Of a DNA stretch of 64,000 nucleotides, positions 25,570-35,727 are shown one piece after another. Below the pieces are notes generated by a model that did not search any database, was not told the DNA's origin, and saw nothing but the letters and a program-made list of their open reading frames with translations. How positions within the stretch are numbered: the stretch's first letter is position 1; each line of letters begins with the position of its first letter. A program made the position numbers and the translations under genes. Location: contig JAJHZJ010000414.1 in the NCBI GenBank assembly GCA_023548195.1, positions 1,506,810 to 1,570,809 on the forward strand. Reading direction: 5' to 3'. This DNA is from Bettongia penicillata ogilbyi (Eukaryota; Chordata; Mammalia; Diprotodontia; Potoroidae).

Positions 25570-26070
25570 TGAATTTAAATGGAGGTGATAATAACCTGCA
25601 TACATGAAGACTGGGGGCCAAACCAATCTCCTATGTTCTCTAAATTCTGTGATCCTAGGATATTTTTATTTTTAAATGCACTTTGTGTTTGCCCAAGTGA
25701 AAACTTGTCATTGCTCTGTCTACAAATTGCACTGATTTGTAAGCTCTTCCTGTCGTCTGTTTCCATTAGCTTTGTTTTCACTACCCAGAACAGTTAGTGT
25801 CAGCCACAAACTTGGAGATTTTTCTGTATACACTGTCCTCCAGATCACTTATAAAGATATCAAATAAGACCAGACCTAAGACAGATCCCCAGGGATCCCC
25901 TGCTCTTCAGAATTTTTTTCTATCCAGAGAAGTGAAATCCTGTCTGTCCTATCTATAATAGAAACAATCCCTATCTCCACCCTGCCCCTGATAGAGGGCA
26001 CATAATCCCATGGTCGTTTTGTGAATGGCCTTTAGGGGTCTCCTGACAGAGAAGTGATGAACTCAGAATG
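25570..26070 (-). mobile_element. probable L3/CR1 fragment (antisense)
   Basis: 'CACTTATAAAGATATCAAAT', 'AAGACCAGACCTAAGACAGA' and 'CCCCAGGGATCCCCTGCTC' follow the antisense CR1 pattern (TTTATAAATATGTTAAA...CCCAGGGG). Confidence 0.5.
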
Positions 26071-26404
26071 CAGAATGAGGCACATTTTTGGATATACCCA
26101 TTGCATTTTGCTTGAGGATGCATATTTGTTGTAGGGACTTTTTCCTCTTCTATGCAACAGGGGCAAGGAGGTAAGTAGGAGGGGAAAAAAAGGGAATGTT
26201 TAATAATTGAAAAATATGTTTAAAATAGCTTTGGTTGGCAAAATTTATCAAAGTCTTTTTGAAAACAGAAATAGATTTCCCTCTTCTTGTATCTTCTTTC
26301 TTATTTATGCTCTCCAAGAACCATATTTAATTAGTCCTCCTTCCTTGTATCCAAATTTTCCCCTTTTTTTCAAAGTCCAGTAAAAATCAGATGTTCTCCA
26401 TGAA

Positions 26405-26690
26405 TCCAGATCTGACCATAGAACTTAGAGTTGGAAGGGACCTCAGAGGTCTATGCTAGCTTTACACATACAGTTTACAGATCAAGAAATTTTTTATTAA
26501 TTAATTAATTTTTAGTTTTCAACGTTCACTTCCACAAGATTTTGAGTTCCAGATTTTCTCCCCATTTCTCCTCTCCCCCCATAGATAAGAAAATTAAGAC
26601 CCAGGACTTGTCCAAGATCACAGAGCTGAGATTTAAATCAAGTGGTCTGATTCTATTTAAAAAATTCTGTCTTTAACACTCCGAGGTCTT
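26405..26690 (-). mobile_element. MIR, split by a short L1 insertion
   Basis: 'AACTTAGAGTTGGAAGGGAC', 'CCTCAGAGGTC', then (after the insert) 'AATTAAGACCCAGGACTTGT' and 'CACAGAGCTGAGATTTAAAT' form one antisense MIR around an L1 tail. Confidence 0.7.
26488..26581 (-). mobile_element. ~90-bp L1 3'-tail insertion in MIR
   Basis: (T)n and TTAATTAATTAA lead into 'GTTTTCAACGTTCACTTCC' and 'CACAAGATTTTGAGTTCCAG', the antisense L1 terminus (compare 9670-9705). Imperfect target repeats flank it: CAGATCAAGAAATT on the left and TAGATAAGAAAATT on the right. Confidence 0.7.
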
Positions 26691-26754
26691 GCTACAGTGA
26701 CCTCTCCCTTTCTCTGGACTCCTGTAACACTTACTCGTTATATTGCTCTTTTTG

Positions 26755-26880
26755 GCACTTACTGTTGTGTCTTATCTCCCTGAAGAGATAATAAACTCCT
26801 TGAGGTCAGGTGCAATCGTTTTCTAGTTTCTCTAGGATAGGGAGCAACACACAGAAGGCAATGCATATTTATCAAATTTT
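26755..26880 (+). mobile_element. L2 3'-end fragment
   Basis: 'AATAAACTCCTTGAGGTCAG' followed by a decayed L2 tail. Confidence 0.5.
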
Positions 26881-26884
26881 TAAA

Positions 26885-27210
26885 CTTTCCTTGACTTGTA
26901 TGAAAGGATTTGGAGTGAACAGAATCAGAAAAATGTATACAGTAGTAACATTGTAGAGAGAAACAGCTTTGACCAAAGCAGTGACCAACCATGAACTCCA
27001 GAGGACTGATGATGATCCCTGTTTTCTGACAAGGAGGTAATAGAGAATGAGACAGCCAATATGGAAATGTATTTTGCTTCCCTATGTGTATTTGTTGCAA
27101 GGACTTTATTTTACTTTTTTCTTCTTCCTTCTCAATGGGGAGGAGGGAAAAGGAAGGGATTGAGAAAAAAGCATATGTTTGTTAAGTGAAAAAAAATTTA
27201 GTTTAAAAGA
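26885..27210 (+). mobile_element. L1 3'-end fragment
   Basis: 'GAGTGAACAGAATCAGAAAA', 'ACAGTAGTAACATTGTAGAG' and 'CTCCAGAGGACTGATGATGA', then a pyrimidine-rich and A-rich end, as in marsupial L1 3'UTRs. Confidence 0.6.
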
Positions 27211-27319
27211 AAAAAAGTAGTGATCTAGTTCTAAAATTATCAAAAGCTGAGTACAGACTTCCTTGAAGACAACCTAACCCAATTTAATTTTACAGATGAT
27301 AAAGCTGATAATAGAGGGA

Positions 27320-27565
27320 TAGGGGCAGCTACATGGCACAGTGGATTGAGTGCCAGACCTGAGTCAGAAAGACTCATCTTCCTGAGTTCAAATCTGGTCT
27401 CATATACTTACTACATGGATGACCCTAGGCAAGTCACTTAACCATTTTTCTCAGTTTCCTCATCTATAAAATGAGCTGGAGAAGGAAATGGAAAACCACT
27501 CCAGTATCTTTGCTAAGAAAACCCTAAATGGGTCATAGAGAGTCAGACACGACTGAACAGCAACG
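27320..27565 (+). mobile_element. marsupial tRNA-type SINE (with CAA-type tail)
   Basis: It starts 'GGGGCAGCTACATGGCACAG', then 'TGAGTTCAAATCTGGTCTCA', 'GGCAAGTCACTTAACC', 'GAGAAGGAAATGGAAAACCA' and 'GGGTCATAGAGAGTCAGACA', and ends 'CGACTGAACAGCAACGG'. This is the common marsupial SINE in almost complete form. Confidence 0.85.
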
Positions 27566-27754
27566 GAGAGGGTAAGGAACTCAATAATATACCTAGATGT
27601 TTATAGAGGTAGAGTCCCCTTCTTCTTAACCTAGTGATACTTCTACTATACCATGTGCATTGTATATGTTATTAAATTAGAGTCTGCTTTAACGATTTTT
27701 ATTTTAAAAAAAGCTTCCCTAAAATCAGTTAGGAATTGTACCTTCCTTCCCCCA

Positions 27755-28265
27755 ACTGGCTAAAATGTAGATACCCTTTGATCAAAGATCCCATTGCCAA
27801 GCATATGCCTCAAGGAGGTCAAAAGCAAAAGAAAAATTGCATTTCACATATACCCAAATATTTTGAGCAACAATTTTTCTAGTAGCAAAGATCTGCAGAC
27901 AAAATAGGTGATCATCTTAGCGAATGGCTACACTAATTGTGTTACATGAATGGAATGGCATCTTACTATACTGTAAGAAATAGTGAATATGAAGAATTCA
28001 GAGAACTCATGAAAAGACTTAGGTGAACTGATACAGAGTAAACAGAATAAGTAAAATAATGTACAAAATGCTATAATAATGTAAATGGGAAGAATTAAAA
28101 CTTTTTTAAAATAAACAACATGAATGTTGTGTTAATAGAATGACCAAGTTTGGCCCCTGGAGGAGAGATGAAAAATTCCAGCTCCCTCACAGAGATGAGT
28201 GATTACGGGTATGGAACACTTCATATACCATTCAACTTAGTTATTGTGTTGGTTAAACCATTTCA
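27755..28265 (+). mobile_element. L1 ORF2 end and 3'UTR fragment
   Basis: 'CTTACTATACTGTAAGAAAT', 'GAATATGAAGAATTCAGAGA' and 'AAAAGACTTAGGTGAACTGA' continue into the 'GACCAAGTTTGGCCCCTGGA' 3'UTR type. The 3'UTR is the same variant as at 5520-5650. Confidence 0.65.
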
Positions 28266-28359
28266 CCCAGCTGTTTCCCCTTTCTCTCTTTTGTATTTCT
28301 TGCTATAAAGATGGTTCACAGGATAGAGGAAGTGGAAGGAAATATTCAGAAATGAAGGT

Positions 28360-28430
28360 GATATGAAAATAAATATAATTATAATAAATAAATAATTATA
28401 ATAAATATAATATATAATAAATATAAAAGG
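28360..28430. repeat. AT-rich (TAA/TAAT)n repeat
   Basis: About 70 bp of ATAATAAATA-type simple sequence. Confidence 0.85.
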
Positions 28431-29030
28431 ATGTGATGTCAATAACAACTGAAAATTTAAAAATCTGAAAAAAAGCATCCATGACTCAATCAATCCCTGA
28501 TAGCAATCTTCAACCCTACCCTCCACTCCTCGTCCCAAAACTGTCTGCAGCAGCAAAAGACCTTCAAAAAAATCCAGCCTTATTCAGGAAACAAAAGTGA
28601 GTCAATTCTGTCTTTCTCTGGCCCCTGCTTCTTTCTCTTCCTCACATGTCCCCCACTCCCATCCCCCACAAAGGGCCTCAGTTCCCTTCTCTCTTTCGTT
28701 TCTCAATACCTATTATTGCATGTTCTCTGCCTCTCTGTACTTCATCCTGAATCAAAATTAGCTACCCTGTACATTATTCTTCGGGAGTCATCTTTTCTTT
28801 AAGGTGATAACTGGTATCTAAAAGCCATTAATGAACAAAAATCATCCTGGCTAGTTTTCTTTTTCTTAGTAATACCTTGATTCACTTAAAATGTATTTTT
28901 CCCCTTAGAAGTCCCCCAACCATAGGAATTGAACTTTTTGTTGGTCATTTAGAGTCTTTTTTTTCAATCCTTCTTCTTCCCCCAGTTCCACTGAACCTTC
29001 CCACCTTGTTTAACAATACTAATAAATAAT
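28431..29030. other. unassigned DNA
   Basis: No gene or clear repeat is recognised in these 600 bp. Confidence 0.4.
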
Positions 29031-29034
29031 AACT

Positions 29035-29330
29035 ATATCTCACTTTTGTTTAGCACTTTAAGGGTTATAAAAGATCCTTGCTTAACAATAACAGTTGGTT
29101 TTTTACATTTCCCAAGGTTTTCAAAAGGCTTCACACACATTAACTCATCTAATCCTCACAACAACCCAGTGAGATAGGTGCCATTATTTGTCCTATTATA
29201 AAGCTGAGGAAACTGAAGGTGAGCAATGGTAAATGACTTGCCCAAGGTCACACAACTAGTAAGCGTTTGAGAAAGGATTTGCCCTTGTGTGTTTTCTCTT
29301 TCTAAGACCAGCATTCTAGACACCACCGTG
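29035..29330 (-). mobile_element. MIR-related SINE (antisense)
   Basis: 'TAACTCATCTAATCCTCACA', 'ACAACCCAGTGAGATAGGTG', 'CTGAGGAAACTGAAGG' and 'TTGCCCAAGGTCACACAACT'. Confidence 0.85.
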
Positions 29331-29339
29331 CACCACCCA

Positions 29340-29950
29340 CCCAACTCTTTGCTGAGGGGCAGAGGCTCTAAAATTCCCACTTCACTGCCCAGCTTCTCTC
29401 AGCTACCCTCTCAGACCTTTCCATTGAGTTTCTCCTTTTGTCTAAACTGCAGAGGCTGATCTTAGGTGTCAGCCCCATCTAACTCCCACATCTGGCAGCT
29501 ATAAGGCCTGGCTTTGATGTCACCTCAGCTGCTCTCAGGGAGCCCCAGAGCATTGTCCTTTCTGCTGAATCACCTCTGTCTCCTCGCCTCCCCCTTCTCT
29601 CCTCATGTTTCCCGCAGCACCTACACAAAATCCAACAGCCTCCTGCATTGGTATGATTCATCCTCAACCCACAACTGACAATTTCTCCCCAGACAGCCAG
29701 TGGGTACCCTGGCTGACAAGCAGAGTGGAGCTGAGAGGAGGGCAGAGGAGGTGGTGGAACCTGGGGAGAGGGGATTTGATTTTCCCTGGTTTTCTCAGGA
29801 CAATGAGCACTATATAAGTGCCTTTTGTTTGCTCCTTTACTGTTTTTACTCAGGAGTTGTACAGACAAGTCTATGGGTCTCTGGGGAAATTTTGTGTATG
29901 CAGACATGTGTCTGTCCTTGGCTTCCAAAGAACCATCTGGAGTGGGGAAA
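29340..29950. other. unique GC-moderate block with a TATA-like box
   Basis: The block is GC-richer than its surroundings and free of recognised repeats. It contains TATATAAG at 29811-29818, 'GATGTCACCTCAGCTG' (29517-29532) and a second 'CTATAAGGC' near 29500. An antisense frame of 149 codons (29479-29928) and plus-strand frames of 70 and 96 codons overlap one another and show no domain. It could be a promoter or enhancer, but no exon can be placed. Confidence 0.25.
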
Positions 29951-30039
29951 GCATTTAGATATTATCTGGTCTGACCCTCTTATTTTGTGAATGAAGAAAC
30001 TGCTTGGAACTTAGTATGATGAAGACCTGAAAATAAATC

Positions 30040-30335
30040 TGGAGTAGAAGAATATACTTTTCAACATTCTAAGACTTTGAACTTCTGATCAATGCACTGG
30101 CCTATTAAGATTTCAGAGGACTGATGATGAAGATGGAATCCTATCTCAGAAAAGAGGTGGTGGACTATTGCTGCAGAATGAGACAGACTTTTTTCAGACA
30201 TAGATATTCAGATATTGTGTTGATTTGTTTTTCTTTTCTTACTTGTTACAAGGAGGAGTTTTAGGGGGGATAAGAGAAGACATGGTGAAGTGACGATAAT
30301 TTTGAAAAGAGCATTAATAAATCCTTTTAAATGTG
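30040..30335 (+). mobile_element. L1 3'-end fragment
   Basis: 'TTTCAGAGGACTGATGATGA', 'GGTGGACTATTGCTGCAGAA', 'TGAGACAGAC' and a T-rich then A-rich end, as in other L1 tails here (compare 27000-27110). Confidence 0.6.
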
Positions 30336-30354
30336 TTTTTAAAAATTGAGAATA
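30336..30354. repeat. target-site duplication, left copy
   Basis: TTTTTAAAAATTGAGAATA, identical over 19 bp to 33026-33044, flanks the HAL1 insertion. The T/A junction is typical of L1 endonuclease targets. Confidence 0.9.
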
Positions 30355-31023
30355 GGGGGCAGAGCCAAGATGATGGAGTAGAAAGACGCATATACACTAG
30401 TGCTTCCCCCATAGCCCACAAAATACCTGTAAAAAAAATGGCTTTCAACAAATTCTAGAGCAGCAGAAGCCACAGAACAACAGGGTGAAAGAGGTTTCCA
30501 GTCAAAGGTAACCTAGAAAGATGACAGGAAAGGTCTACCTCATGGGATGCTGAGCAGAGCAGAGCCCAGCCTTGGCTGTGTGGCACTGGGGGGAACAGGA
30601 CCTGAATAGATGTCCGGGGCAGAATTTTCAGCAGGGAGGGTCCCAGATCCCTCAAACCACAAGTGACAAAGAAAGCTCCAAAGGCCAGTGTGGGAGGGCT
30701 TTCTAGCTTGGCAAGAGGGGAACAGGGTCCCCCCCAGCATTGGCCCCAGAGATGGTGGAAGAAGCAGCAGCAGCAGGCAGCTACAGGGACTGCAGAAGTA
30801 GCCTGGGTCCATTGTCTAGGCAGTTCAGCTTGAAGCCTTTGGCAGAACTGAGCAGCTGATCTGAAACTTAGCCCTCAGTGGTGGCCCCGCCTCCATCCAA
30901 AGCCTCTGGGGGAATAGAGCAGCTAATATGAAACTCAGCCTTGAACATGGTACTGGGGAGACGGGGAGCACTAGGACCCTCTTCTTGACAAAGGATTCAG
31001 AAGTCAAGTAACTGGCTGGGAAA

Positions 31024-32030
31024 ATGCCAAAAAAGGGAAAAAATAAGACCATAGAAGGTTACTTTCTTGGTGAACAAGTATCTCCTTCCATCCTTTTGGA
31101 TGAAGAAGAACAAGGCATACTGCCAGAGGAAGTCAAGGCCTCTGCCTCCAGTACTTCCAAAATGAATATGAAATGGGCTCAGGCCATAGAAGAGCTTGAA
31201 AAGCATGTCAGCAACCTGCTAAAGGAGAACCAAAAAAATGCTTTAAAAAAGGTTAACTCAGTTGAAAAAAGAGGTCCAAAAAAGTCAATGAGTAGAAGGA
31301 GGCTTTAAAAAGTAGAATTAGCCAAATGGAAAAGAAAGTTCAAAAGCTCACTGAAGAAAGCAGTTCTTTAAAAGAGAGAATTGAGTTCAGGAAAGCTAAT
31401 GATTGTAAGATAAACCAAGAAGTTAGAAAACAGAACCAAAAGTTTGAAAAAATAGATGATAATGTGAAACATCTCACTGGAAAAACAATTGCCCTGGAAA
31501 ATAGATCCAGGAGAGACAATTTAAAAATTATGGGACTACCTGAAAACCATGATCAAAAAAAGAGCCTAGAAATTATCCTCCATGAAATTATGAAGGGAAA
31601 CTGTCCTGATATTCTAGAATCAGAAGGCAAAATAAATATTGAAAGAATCTACCCATCACCTCCTGAAAGAGACCCGAAAAGAGAAACTCCTGGGAATACT
31701 GTGGACAAATTTCAGAGTTCCCAGGTCAAGGAGCAAATATTTCAAGCACTTAGAAAGAAACAATTTGAGTACTATGGAAATACAATCAGGATAACACAGA
31801 ATCTGGCAGCTTCTACATTAAGGGATCGAAGGGCTTGGAATAGGATATTCCAGAAGTCAAAGGAACTGGGATTAAAACCAAGAATCACCTACCCAACAAA
31901 ACTGAGTATAATATTTCAAGGGAATAAATGGTCATTCAATGATATACAGGACTTGCAAGCATTCATGATGAAAAGACCAGAACTGAATAGAAAATTTGAC
32001 TTTCAAACACAAGAATCAAGAGAAGCATGA
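31024..32030 (+). pseudogene. HAL1 ORF1 (RNA-binding L1 ORF1p homologue), frameshifted
   Basis: The start at 31024 (MPKKGKNKT) fits the L1 ORF1 start. An N-terminal segment is followed by a Lys/Glu-rich coiled coil (about 31180-31480). An RRM-like block begins RRDNLKIMGLPENHDQK at about 31513. The C-terminal domain includes FEYYGNTIRI, RDRRAWNRIFQKSK and ITYPTKLSIIFQGNKW, and ends at TGA (32028-32030). The frame changes between the first part (to 31308) and the second (from 31326). An A-run near 31265-31270 is the likely indel, and TAG at 31293-31295 is an extra stop in the second frame. The C-terminal 234 codons are intact. ORF1p coats L1-type RNA in ribonucleoprotein particles. The two lesions imply no full-length product. 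Confidence 0.85.
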
Positions 32031-32304
32031 AAAGATAAACAGGAAAGAGAAATAATAAAAGACTTTCTAAAGCTGAACTCTTTGCATTCCTACATGGAAA
32101 GATAATATTTGTAACTCCTGAGACTTTTCTCAGTATTTGGGTAGGGAGGGGGATTACACCCCCACACACCCATATAGACAGAGAGTACAGGTTGAATTGA
32201 ATCAGAAGAGATGATATCCATAAAAAAAATAAAAATTAAGGGGTGAGGGAGGAAAATACTGGGAGGAGAAAGGGAGAAATGGAATAGGGCAGACTAAAAC
32301 TCAT

Positions 32305-33010
32305 AAAAGAGATAAGAAAAATCTTGTTCAATGGAGGAGAAAAGGGAGAAGGTGAGGGGGTAAAAGTGAAGCTTACCTTCTTCACATATGGCTTAAGGAG
32401 AGAATAACATGCTCACTAAGTTTGGTATGAAAGTCTATCTTACACTACAGGAAAGTAAGGGAGGAGAGGACAAGAGGGGTGAGGGGGATGATAGAAAGGA
32501 GGGCAAATGGGAGAAGGGAGTAACTAAAAAGAAACACTTTTGGGAAGGGACAAGATCAAATGAGAGAATAAAAAATGGGAAGGACAGGGTAGGATAGAGG
32601 GCAATATAGTTAGTATTACACAACATAATTATTATGGAAGTCTTTTGCAAAATGACACATATATAACCTGTATTGAATTGCTTACCTTCTCAGTGGGGAT
32701 GGGGAGGGAAGGAGGGAGGGAGAGAAGTTGGAATTCAAAGTATTAGAAAGGAATGTTGAGAATTATTATTGTATATAACTGGGAAATAAGAAACACAGGT
32801 AATGGGGTATAGAAATTTATCTTGCCCTACAAGAAAAGAGAGAAGATGGGGATAAGGAAAGGGTGGGGTATGATAGAAGGGAGGGTGCACTGAGGAGAGA
32901 AACAATGAGAATGCAAGGTATTATGGGGTGGGGCAGAGGAGAGATGGGGAGAAAAATTGGAACTCAAAATTTTGTGGAAATGAATGTCAAGATCTAAAAA
33001 TAAATAAATA
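32305..33010 (+). repeat. two spacer-plus-3'-end modules in HAL1 3'UTR
   Basis: Module 1 (about 32305-32785) has the AATAACATGCTCACTAAG, GATGATAGAAAGGAGGGCAA, GAGGGCAATATAG and ATTGAATTGCTTACCTTCTC blocks, then 'GGAATTCAAAG'. Module 2 (about 32790-33010) restarts with GGGGTATAGAAATTTATCTT and GATAGAAGGGAGGGTGCACT, and ends 'GGAACTCAAAATTTTGTGG'. Both series correspond to the L1 inter-ORF spacer joined to the L1 3' end. Confidence 0.65.
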
Positions 33011-33025
33011 AATACAATAAAATTT

Positions 33026-33044
33026 TTTTTAAAAATTGAGAATA
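33026..33044. repeat. target-site duplication, right copy
   Basis: TTTTTAAAAATTGAGAATA, identical to 30336-30354. Confidence 0.9.
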
Positions 33045-33049
33045 AATAA

Positions 33050-33345
33050 TAATAATGTTTAGCCTTCCATAGTGTTTAAGGTTAACAATGTACTTTACAA
33101 ATGTCTCATTTTATTCTTATTATTTATTGTTGTTCATTCATTTTATTCTATTTTATTCAATCACCTTATGAGGTGGCTGCTGGTAATATCCTCCATTTTA
33201 TAGATGAGGAAACTGAGGCAGACAGAGGAGAAGTGACTTGCTCAGGGTCACATAGACAGTTGAATGTATGAGGCTGGCTTTGAGATTAGGTCTTCCTGGG
33301 CCCAGACCCAATGCTCTGGCCACTGCATGACCTAGCTACAGAATA
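33050..33345 (-). mobile_element. marsupial MIR-related SINE (antisense)
   Basis: 'TTTATAGATGAGGAAACTGA', 'GAAGTGACTTGCTCAGGGTC' and 'ACTGCATGACCTAGCTAC' end it, with 'CAATGTACTTTACAAATGTC' at the other side. Confidence 0.8.
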
Positions 33346-33579
33346 AAAAAGTTGTACTGCAAGAGAAGAAACAAAAAGAGTTATAGATAAATACCAGTGT
33401 AAGGAAAGCTTTTGCCAGTTTTCATGTTTGGGTTTGCACTTTAGCCTGACAAAGGTTATACCCTCCTAGGAATATACCTGTGATTTGGGTGGTTGTCACT
33501 AGGTAAACAATTAGATTTGTATAATTTTTTTTAGATGACTAGCTTGGGAATGGAGATACTGCTACTTCTTGTATTTTAG

Positions 33580-33740
33580 AGTGGAAAAAAGCAGTCAATT
33601 TGGAGTAAAAAAGACCTAGATTTGAATCTAGGCTCTGCCACTTACTGCTCCTTCCTGGCCTGTCTATAAAATGAGGCAGGTGCTGGACTTGATCACTTGC
33701 AAGATCTCATCCATCTCTAACTCACACAATCCTGTGATGT
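33580..33740 (+). mobile_element. MIR fragment
   Basis: 'TTTGGAGTAAAAAAGACCTA', 'ATTTGAATCTAGGCTCTGCC' and 'GTCTATAAAATGAGGCAGG'. Confidence 0.75.
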
Positions 33741-33849
33741 GATGAGCTTTCTGCATCCATTGCTCTTGGAATATAAGGAATTTTCCACTCATAGACCACT
33801 CTTGAGATTCATGACATTTTTCCTTTAACTCTACAGAAGACCCTCTCTA

Positions 33850-34030
33850 TAATGTCAACTCAACTCAACGAACATTTGCTAAGCACCTGCTGTGTGCAAG
33901 ATCCTATGCTAGGTATTGGCATTACAAAACCAAGATGGAAAATAGTCCCTGCCCTGAAGAAGATTACATTCTACTAAGAAGTACAATATATACACAAATA
34001 AACACATAAACACAAGGTAATTTGAGGAGG
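33850..34030 (-). mobile_element. L2 3' end (antisense)
   Basis: 'GAACATTTGCTAAGCACCTG', 'CTGTGTGCAAGATCCTATGC' and 'CCTGCCCTGAAGAAGATTAC'. Confidence 0.7.
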
Positions 34031-34175
34031 GCTTACTATACCTCAATCTGTGTGTGTGTATATATGAGTATGTATATACATGTGTATGTTTGTATGTATA
34101 TATACGTATATGAAACTATCTTTCCACATACTGCATTTATACTTTATTTATAGGCCTTACCATATCTCATACTAC

Positions 34176-34183
34176 AGAGAGAG

Positions 34184-34260
<77 letters not shown>
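34176..34260. repeat. (GA)n microsatellite
   Basis: About 85 bp of GA dinucleotides with a single interruption (GACGAG) at about 34187-34192; the last 70 bp are pure. Confidence 0.95.
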
Positions 34261-34263
<3 letters not shown>

Positions 34264-34740
34264 CTTTAAAATTTTTTGGTGCCAGTTAGTGAAAGACAAA
34301 GGTAGATCAGTAGAAGATACTCAATAAGCCAGCATCAGAACCAATTTTTAAGTGGTAGTCAGTGTCTGATTAAATGTAAGAAGGGTTAAATGGGAGAAGA
34401 GTTCCCAGTTTGATTAAAAAAATGCTGGGAAAACTGGAAAGCAATTCTGTGCATGAGATGCCTTTGGGACATTCAAGTAGAAATGTCCATGGAGGACTAG
34501 AGTTCAGGAGAAAAATGATAGTTTGCTACTCACCATACAGACTTGGCAGCCCTCTGAGAAGAGCAGACACTTGGACCTGCTGACATCACCAGGAATTCCA
34601 AGATGAGATGGTGAGGAAGAAGGCTACTATAGGAAAAATGAATACTAGATAAATCATTTGTGGGGATGTTATACAGGGTGATCTGGCAAGAGAGAATAAT
34701 TATCCAAAGAATGAAGAACTAGGTTATTGGGGGAGGGAGA
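34261..34740. other. unassigned DNA
   Basis: No gene or clear repeat recognised. Confidence 0.35.
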
Positions 34741-34744
34741 GAGA

Positions 34745-34850
34745 AAGGCATTTATATAGCATACCTACTATGTGTCAGACACTTTTTTAAAAAAAATATT
34801 ATTTCATTTGATCCCTGTAAGGTAGTATACATCTTATTATGGTCTGAGCC
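34745..34850 (-). mobile_element. MIR fragment (antisense)
   Basis: 'TTATATAGCATACCTACTAT', 'GTGTCAGACACTTTT' and 'CATTTGATCCCTGTAAGG'. Confidence 0.6.
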
Positions 34851-35124
34851 ACTATCTGCCTCTGGGAGGTAAAAAATAGTTGCAGATGGGATTCTTGTTC
34901 AGGTGTGTACATGTTATATTGGAGGATCTCTGAGATCCCTTCCATCCCTGGGAAGTGGTGATTCAGATTTCCATGGTCAAATAACTTATCACCTACTGCC
35001 TGGCCTACTGACAGCAAACCTTTCAAATTTAGCTTTACTGAACTTCAGTGAGCAGACATGTCTTTTGACTGTGACTATTTAAAGCTATTCCAGATTAGTA
35101 GAACCTTCCTGAACTTATGTTCTG

Positions 35125-35335
35125 CAGGCATAGCCAACCCCTCAATCAATCAACAAACCATTTATTAATGAGGCACTGTGCTGGGCACTGGGGAAAGAAA
35201 GGGAAAAAATGAAATAATACCTGCCTTCAAAGAACCTACATTCGATCAGGGGAGACAACAGATACAAGTAAAAGTAAAAAGATATGCTATATACAAAATA
35301 AATACAAGGTAAATACAAAATAGTTGCTGAAAAGC
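35125..35335 (-). mobile_element. L2 3' end (antisense)
   Basis: 'CAATCAATCAACAAACCATT', 'GCACTGTGCTGGGCACTGGG' and 'GCCTTCAAAGAACCTACATT', then 'CAGGGGAGACAACAGATACA'. Confidence 0.8.
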
Positions 35336-35727
35336 TGGGCTTGTCTATATATCATAATGAAATCTCATAACTGACTTTAGCACTGTTATGCTTTAAACAT
35401 GAATATTGTTTGCTCCAGTGGAAAGGAATGTATAATTCAGAATAGATGACTACAAGTTTAAAAAAAACCCTTATAATTCAATTAATTTCATCTGGGTTGA
35501 AGCATGAATGCCATTTCTTCTCTGTTTTATTCTCAACCTGATTGTTTGGATCTCTGTCCTTTATTGTCAGTTTCCATTCTGTTTCTACCCACTGAGTTAA
35601 ATTATTCCCCCTAAGTGTCTGGGGTAATAGCGTATTTTTGTTATCTGTGCCCCAGGGCCAGGACTGGTCTTCAGGTTGAAACTACCCTCCCCCAACCTGT
35701 TCACATACATATAATGGTAGCACTTTG

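Larger units (their letters stand above)
30355..33025 (+). mobile_element. full-length HAL1 (ORF1-only half-L1)
   Basis: The element starts with the L1-type 5' end GGGGGCAGAGCCAAGATGAT at 30355 and has about 670 bp of 5'UTR, then ORF1 (31024-32030). About 1 kb of purine-rich 3'UTR with two spacer/3'-end modules follows (about 32305-32785 and 32790-33010), then an A-rich tail. The 3'UTR module ends carry GGAACTCAAAATTTTGTGGA-type L1 termini. No ORF2 sequence is present. Perfect 19-bp repeats flank it. Length is 2.67 kb. HAL1 elements depend on L1 ORF2p supplied in trans. The perfect TSD and the single main lesion in ORF1 suggest a relatively late insertion. Confidence 0.88.

Noticed and set aside
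29479..29928. 149-codon minus-strand frame and overlapping 96-codon plus-strand frame
   Set aside because: Neither has a domain, coding-type bias or splice context. Kept only as part of an unassigned block.
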